From contig CAJUBU010000029.1 of the NCBI GenBank assembly GCA_910585095.1, forward strand, positions 1-33,345: a DNA stretch of 33,345 bases, given 5' to 3'. Below, one piece after another: positions 30,842 to 33,345 of this stretch. Origin of the DNA: an uncultured Lachnospira sp. (lineage in GTDB: Bacteria; Bacillota; Clostridia; Lachnospirales; Lachnospiraceae). The notes under the pieces were generated by a model. That model saw only the letters and a program-made list of their open reading frames with translations, was not told the origin of the DNA and ran no database searches. Position 1 is the first letter of the stretch. Every line of letters starts with the position of its first letter. The position numbers and the translations under genes were made by a program.

Positions 30842-30867
30842 AAGTGTGATAGTACTATAAAACACTT
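30842..30867. promoter_or_regulatory. Nested palindromes next to the recombinase promoter
   Basis: AAGTGT (30842-30847) and ACACTT (30862-30867) flank the perfect 10-bp palindrome ATAGTACTAT (30849-30858). The edge is 6 bp from the -35 box, a typical place for an operator or accessory binding site. Confidence 0.4.
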
Positions 30868-30869
30868 TG

Positions 30870-30907
30870 TTATAACTTCGCTAAATGCGTGTTTAGCGAA
30901 GTTATAA
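30870..30907. repeat. loxP-like perfect inverted repeat, candidate recombination site
   Basis: Two perfect 16-bp arms, TTATAACTTCGCTAAA and TTTAGCGAAGTTATAA, surround the asymmetric hexamer TGCGTG. The central 34 bp (30872-30905) can be written as 13-8-13, ATAACTTCGCTAA-ATGCGTGT-TTAGCGAAGTTAT. The outer nine bases of each arm equal those of the P1 loxP site. There is no T-run on either side, so a terminator is unlikely. A tyrosine recombinase is encoded just downstream on the minus strand. Confidence 0.6.
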
Positions 30908-30972
30908 GCTAAAAATTTATAAATAATAGTTTTAATTTAGGTAAATACTTACAATTTATCATACCATCTGCA

Positions 30973-32127
30973 TTATTTACCTACTATCTTTCCTTGAAAA
31001 AGCTTTTTCTGAACAAAGTTTACATGAAATAATTTTTGATATTTTTTTATTTTTGACAATTCATTTTCTGTAATAATTGATATACATAAACCCATATTTC
31101 CATTGCGTCCACATCTTCCTGCACGATGTTGATACTCAATAGGTTCTTCTGGCAAATTCAAATTAATAACCGTTGAAATATGTTCAATCTGTAAACCTCT
31201 TGAAGCTACATCTGTTGCTAACAAATATTGAATCTTGCCCGACTTGAAATCTTCAATCGCTTTCTTTTTTACATGATTGTCAAGATTGCCTACTATAGAC
31301 CCAACATTATAATGATGATATTGAAGTTTTTGAAAAGTCTCCTCTAAATCATATTTTGTGTTAATAAAAATCAGCGTTTTGCCACCATTGTTTGCTTTTA
31401 TAATTTTACGCAACATTTCAATACGTTGACGCCTATCGCTAATAAAATAAATATGTTTGATTGTTTTTGGAATACACTCTTTATTTTCACTGATTAAATC
31501 CAGTATAACAGGCTTATATGTAATTGCATTGGCTGATTTTATTGTTTTTTTATTCATACTTGCAGAAAATAAAAGAACTTGCGTTCTTTTCATAAGGGAT
31601 TTACGTATAAATAAAATATCATCATAACAAGCCTTGTCCATCAATCTATCTGCTTCATCTAAAACAAGCGTTTTCACTTGATGAACTTTAATCTTTTTTA
31701 ATTTAATTAATTTCGCTAATCTCGATGGCGTACAAACTATAATATTAGGTTTGTTATGCTTGATAGATTCTATCTGACGATTAATATTGCCATTGCCAAT
31801 AAGCAATAAAGTCTTTATATAAATATCGGATACTTCACAGAGCTTATGAACCTCTCTTGCTACCTGCGCTCCCAATTCCTGTGTTGGAACTAAAATAATA
31901 ATCTGCACTGCATTGGCATTATTTTGATTTATAATAAGCGTATTTATCAAAGGAACTAAATATGCCATTGTCTTTCCTGTGCCTGTTGCAGAACAAGCAA
32001 TCAAATCTTTGTTATTGCTAATTGTTAAAAATGTTTTTTCCTGTATTAATGTTGGATTTTTTAAACCAAGTTTGCCTAATCCTGAAAGTATATTATTATT
32101 TAAATGAAAATCATAAAATGTTGACAA
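30973..32127 (-). CDS. DEAD-box RNA helicase
   Basis: 384 residues, a minimal two-RecA-domain helicase. Motifs in order are the Q motif (PTLIQ, residues 25-29), motif I ATGTGKT (47-53), motif Ia PTQELG, motif II DEAD (157-160), motif III SAS (188-190) and motif VI HRAGRCGR (334-341). It unwinds short RNA duplexes using ATP, probably in ribosome assembly or RNA turnover. It has no C-terminal RNA-binding domain of the DbpA type or basic tail, so target specificity is unclear. The start is TTG 32127, 8 nt after GGGAG; no in-frame ATG lies at the expected N-terminus. A strong promoter lies just upstream. Confidence 0.92.
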   Translation of the reverse strand: MSTFYDFHLNNNILSGLGKLGLKNPTLIQEKTFLTISNNKDLIACSATGTGKTMAYLVPLINTLIINQNNANAVQIIILVPTQELGAQVAREVHKLCEVSDIYIKTLLLIGNGNINRQIESIKHNKPNIIVCTPSRLAKLIKLKKIKVHQVKTLVLDEADRLMDKACYDDILFIRKSLMKRTQVLLFSASMNKKTIKSANAITYKPVILDLISENKECIPKTIKHIYFISDRRQRIEMLRKIIKANNGGKTLIFINTKYDLEETFQKLQYHHYNVGSIVGNLDNHVKKKAIEDFKSGKIQYLLATDVASRGLQIEHISTVINLNLPEEPIEYQHRAGRCGRNGNMGLCISIITENELSKIKKYQKLFHVNFVQKKLFQGKIVGK

Positions 32128-32174
32128 TACTGTTCTCCCTTTTGTTTTGTCTTATAATTCTTTTTATCATTTTA

Positions 32175-32203
32175 ATTTTATCATAGCCGCTTTATTGATT
32201 CAA
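32175..32203 (-). promoter_or_regulatory. Promoter of the DEAD-box helicase gene
   Basis: On the minus strand TTGAAT, a 17-bp spacer and TAAAAT, with TG one base before the -10 (TGA-TAAAAT). It lies 48 bp before the TTG start. Confidence 0.6.
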
Positions 32204-32227
32204 GTTTTAGTAATAGTTGTATTTACA

Positions 32228-32746
32228 TTATTTATTTTTTATATAATCCAACACTTTAATGGTTAATGGTTTAAAAATTAAATATATTATATAGCCAATT
32301 ATTCCGCCAAGCACATTCGTTATTAAATCTGTTATATCGGATGACCTACCACCATCTATTAAAGGCTGTAATATTTCAATACTAAAGCTTAATAAAAATG
32401 TATAAAATACTGTTTTGAATAATTTTGGATTTTTATTTTTAATAAGTGGGAATAAAAATCCAAATGGAATTGTCATTATTACGTTTAAAACGATTTGCCT
32501 AATAAAATCTCCTCTGCCAAATGTAACATCAACAAAAGGTACTAAATTCATTGGCGTATATGGATGATTAAACATAAACGGCAATGATGTTATAATGGGC
32601 ATTAAAGTAAAATAAAATACAAAAGATAAATATATATACATAGTAGTATTTATCAATAATGTATCTTTTCCTTTTACTTTCCATCTTTTATAAAATATAA
32701 AAATATATAAAATCGTCAAAATAACAAAATCTATTATTTTTTTCAT
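32228..32746 (-). CDS. VanZ family membrane protein
   Basis: 172 residues with four to five membrane helices. VanZ-domain residues are visible: NLVPF (67-71), LNVIMTIPFGF (87-97), and the polar set E124, Q127, R134, D137, D140 and N144 in the last helices. VanZ itself gives low-level teicoplanin resistance, but most chromosomal homologues have no known function; no other van genes are here, so resistance should not be assumed. GAGG precedes the ATG. It lies between the helicase and the XRE regulator, all on the minus strand. Confidence 0.88.
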   Translation of the reverse strand: MKKIIDFVILTILYIFIFYKRWKVKGKDTLLINTTMYIYLSFVFYFTLMPIITSLPFMFNHPYTPMNLVPFVDVTFGRGDFIRQIVLNVIMTIPFGFLFPLIKNKNPKLFKTVFYTFLLSFSIEILQPLIDGGRSSDITDLITNVLGGIIGYIIYLIFKPLTIKVLDYIKNK

Positions 32747-32878
32747 AATTTCTCTATTTCCTCACAATTACTATTTATGCAATAAATTTTTATGCAGTCC
32801 ATTTTATTATTCAATTATACTATTTTTTCCAGTTTTTAGATAGTGGTTATTACAAACTTCTTTTTTATAATTTTTCTT
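32747..32878. other. AT-rich gap between VanZ and XRE genes
   Basis: 132 bp of very AT-rich sequence. A TATAAT occurs on the minus strand near 32817-32822, but it has no convincing -35. No terminator for the XRE gene is evident, so the two genes may be co-transcribed. Confidence 0.3.
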
Positions 32879-33319
32879 TTATAATTCAAATACCATTCCA
32901 ATTATCATTGTTATTGTTAGTGCTAAAGAAATAATGATTCCTAATATGGATAGCATTATCATTTTACCATTATTAATCGTTTGTTTTTGATGATATATCC
33001 CATATATCCCCATAATAAATCCAAAAAGCGGAGCAAATGAAAGATATGTGTAAAATATTCCTAAATAGTAATTTCTTCTTTCGTAATCACTTTTTTGTAA
33101 CAAATTAATATTGTTACTTTCAATTTCATCTTTTAATAAGTAATCCAACGAGCAAGAAAACAGTTTGCTGATTTTGATTAATTTTTCAGTATCTGGAAAT
33201 GATATTCCATTTTCCCACTTTGAAACAGATTGTCGTGACACATTTAGCAACTCTGCAAATTGCTCTTGTGTAAGATTTTGTTCTTTTCTTATAATTGTAA
33301 TTTTTTCTCCACATGTCAT
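32879..33319 (-). CDS. XRE-family regulator with C-terminal membrane segments
   Basis: 146 residues. An N-terminal Cro/CI-type helix-turn-helix (residues 5-60, LTQEQFAELLNVSRQSVSKWE) is joined by a short linker to two membrane helices (about 85-109 and 119-143). Such membrane-tethered XRE proteins occur widely in Bacillota, and their signals are mostly unknown. AAAGGAG is 9 nt before the ATG at 33319. It may regulate the adjacent VanZ gene, which is inferred only from position. Confidence 0.88.
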   Translation of the reverse strand: MTCGEKITIIRKEQNLTQEQFAELLNVSRQSVSKWENGISFPDTEKLIKISKLFSCSLDYLLKDEIESNNINLLQKSDYERRNYYLGIFYTYLSFAPLFGFIMGIYGIYHQKQTINNGKMIMLSILGIIISLALTITMIIGMVFEL

Positions 33320-33345
33320 ATGCTTTATCTCCTTTAGATTTTTAG

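Noticed and set aside
32228..32746. VanZ protein as evidence for a glycopeptide resistance cluster
   Set aside because: No vanH, vanA, vanX or two-component genes are present; isolated VanZ-domain proteins are common and mostly uncharacterised.

Overview
The window is AT-rich DNA with Clostridia-type genes and gene order. AGGAGG-type ribosome binding sites are common, and it carries endonuclease-type MutL without MutH, a SepF, a MinCDE set and a SEDS/PBP2 pair. I infer a Lachnospiraceae-like, elongated or ovoid member of the Bacillota. I saw no rRNA, tRNA, CRISPR array or intact insertion sequence. Nearly everything is chromosomal housekeeping, so the unusual material lies mostly in leaders, intergenic palindromes and a few proteins with altered active sites.

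Layout. 1-712: 3' end of a TPR-repeat gene, a possible 23-residue peptide gene and a strong terminator. 893-10171: nucleic-acid maintenance genes on the + strand: miaB, mutS, mutL, miaA and a PLP-dependent methionine gamma-lyase-like enzyme. mutS and mutL share an almost identical leader, and mutS is flanked by diverged copies of an intergenic repeat of about 75 bp. 10326-19951: a cell-shape and division cluster on the + strand: radC, mreB-like, mreC, mreD, a class B PBP, minC, minD, minE, rodA and an mgsA-like gene. A compact predicted pseudoknot sits directly before the minE ribosome binding site. 20095-20304: a lone minus-strand DUF378 membrane protein. 20469-29507: + strand: an HlyD-like adaptor, yggS, sepF, aroB, lspA, an rluD-type pseudouridine synthase, a hypothetical protein, a cytidylate-kinase-like protein, an L,D-transpeptidase-fold protein that lacks the catalytic motif, and putP.

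At about 29.6 kb the coding strand switches. All later genes are on the minus strand: a tyrosine recombinase, a DEAD-box helicase, a VanZ-family protein and an XRE regulator with membrane segments. About 100 bp upstream of the recombinase gene lies a perfect inverted repeat whose central 34 bp have the 13-8-13 architecture of loxP and share its outer 9 bp. This site, the adjacent single recombinase and the convergent strand switch together make the most interesting hypothesis here: a self-contained recombinase/site module, possibly a dif-like locus near a replication terminus.

How the genes work together. The mre/PBP/rodA block makes the elongation machinery, min and sepF place and anchor the divisome, and lspA and putP are envelope functions. 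The mutS-mutL pair is the mismatch repair core, and both proteins carry a beta-clamp-type pentapeptide. All assignments come from reading the sequence and remembered family motifs. No database search or folding calculation was run.
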